DNA of 64,000 bases, taken from NCBI GenBank assembly GCA_905221615.1, contig CAJNDT010001280.1, positions 354,910-418,909 of the forward strand, given 5' to 3'. The notes under the pieces are model-generated. The model saw only the letters and a program-made list of their open reading frames with translations. It did no database searches and was not told the DNA's origin. The translations under genes were made by a program, and so were the position numbers. This DNA comes from Symbiodinium sp. CCMP2592. Taxonomy: Eukaryota; Sar; Dinophyceae; Suessiales; Symbiodiniaceae. Below are positions 63,950 to 64,000 of this stretch, piece after piece. Each line of letters begins with the position of its first letter. Position 1 is the stretch's first letter.

Positions 63950-64000
63950 GCCTGTAGGGTTTAGGGTTTAGGGCTTGGGGCCTGCCTTTAGGGTTTAGGG
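63950..64000. repeat. TTTAGGG repeats at window end
   Basis: Several TTTAGGG units in two groups separated by GCTTGGGGCCTGCC. The array may continue past the window. Confidence 0.8.

Noticed and set aside
1..64000. Dinoflagellate spliced-leader sequence, tRNA or rRNA genes, CRISPR-like arrays
   Set aside because: I looked by eye and saw none. The tandem arrays have no unique spacers, so CRISPR is excluded. A covariance-model tRNA search would be decisive for tRNAs.

Overview
The window looks like nuclear DNA of a dinoflagellate, most plausibly from the Symbiodiniaceae/Suessiales side. This is inferred from three things: plant/alveolate-type telomere-like repeats (TTTAGGG/CCCTAAA) scattered through the interior, two retroelements of the kinds that fill dinoflagellate genomes, and many short AT-rich palindromic (MITE-like) repeats. 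I found no convincing host gene, tRNA, rRNA or spliced-leader RNA. Spliced host exons could still be hidden in the non-coding parts.

Layout. Positions 1-26.9 kb are a gene-free mosaic of MITE-like palindromes, microsatellites and degenerate telomere-like repeats. Positions 26,926-40,292 hold one complete Ty1/copia-type LTR retrotransposon on the minus strand, 13,367 bp long. It has identical 151-bp LTRs, a 5-bp target duplication (GGTTT on the plus strand) inside a telomere-like repeat, a primer-binding-like site and a polypurine tract. Positions 40.3-43.3 kb are intergenic. Positions 43.45-47.1 kb hold a 5'-truncated, frame-disrupted LINE on the minus strand, sandwiched between telomere-like arrays. 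Positions 47.3-60.2 kb are again a MITE/telomere-like mosaic. Positions 60.2-64 kb are a run of unrelated satellites.

The copia element is the exciting object. Gag carries a coiled coil, two CCCH zinc fingers and a DTG aspartic protease. Gag ends at a stop preceded by an in-phase GGGTTTC heptamer and followed, after 9 nt, by a 7-bp hairpin, the layout of a programmed -1 frameshift into pol. Pol carries HHCC integrase, reverse transcriptase (YVDD) and RNase H, then over 1,200 extra residues: a TET/JBP-like 2-oxoglutarate/Fe(II) dioxygenase domain (H-x-D, distal H, R), an unrecognised domain, an SGNH-hydrolase-like domain (S, D-x-x-H) and a Tpt1/KptA-like RNA 2'-phosphotransferase domain. A Trp-rich tail lies in another frame.

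Threaded through gag and pol are at least 19 copies of a 19-20 nt hairpin, all in the same orientation. Outer stem GCC/GGC, bulged A and 3' flank CG are near-constant. The inner 4-bp stem changes in both arms together, and the loop is often a GNRA (GAAA, GAGA, GCAA) or UAAC tetraloop. Most copies fall at domain boundaries, and one is the frameshift hairpin. I know of no description of this hairpin family.
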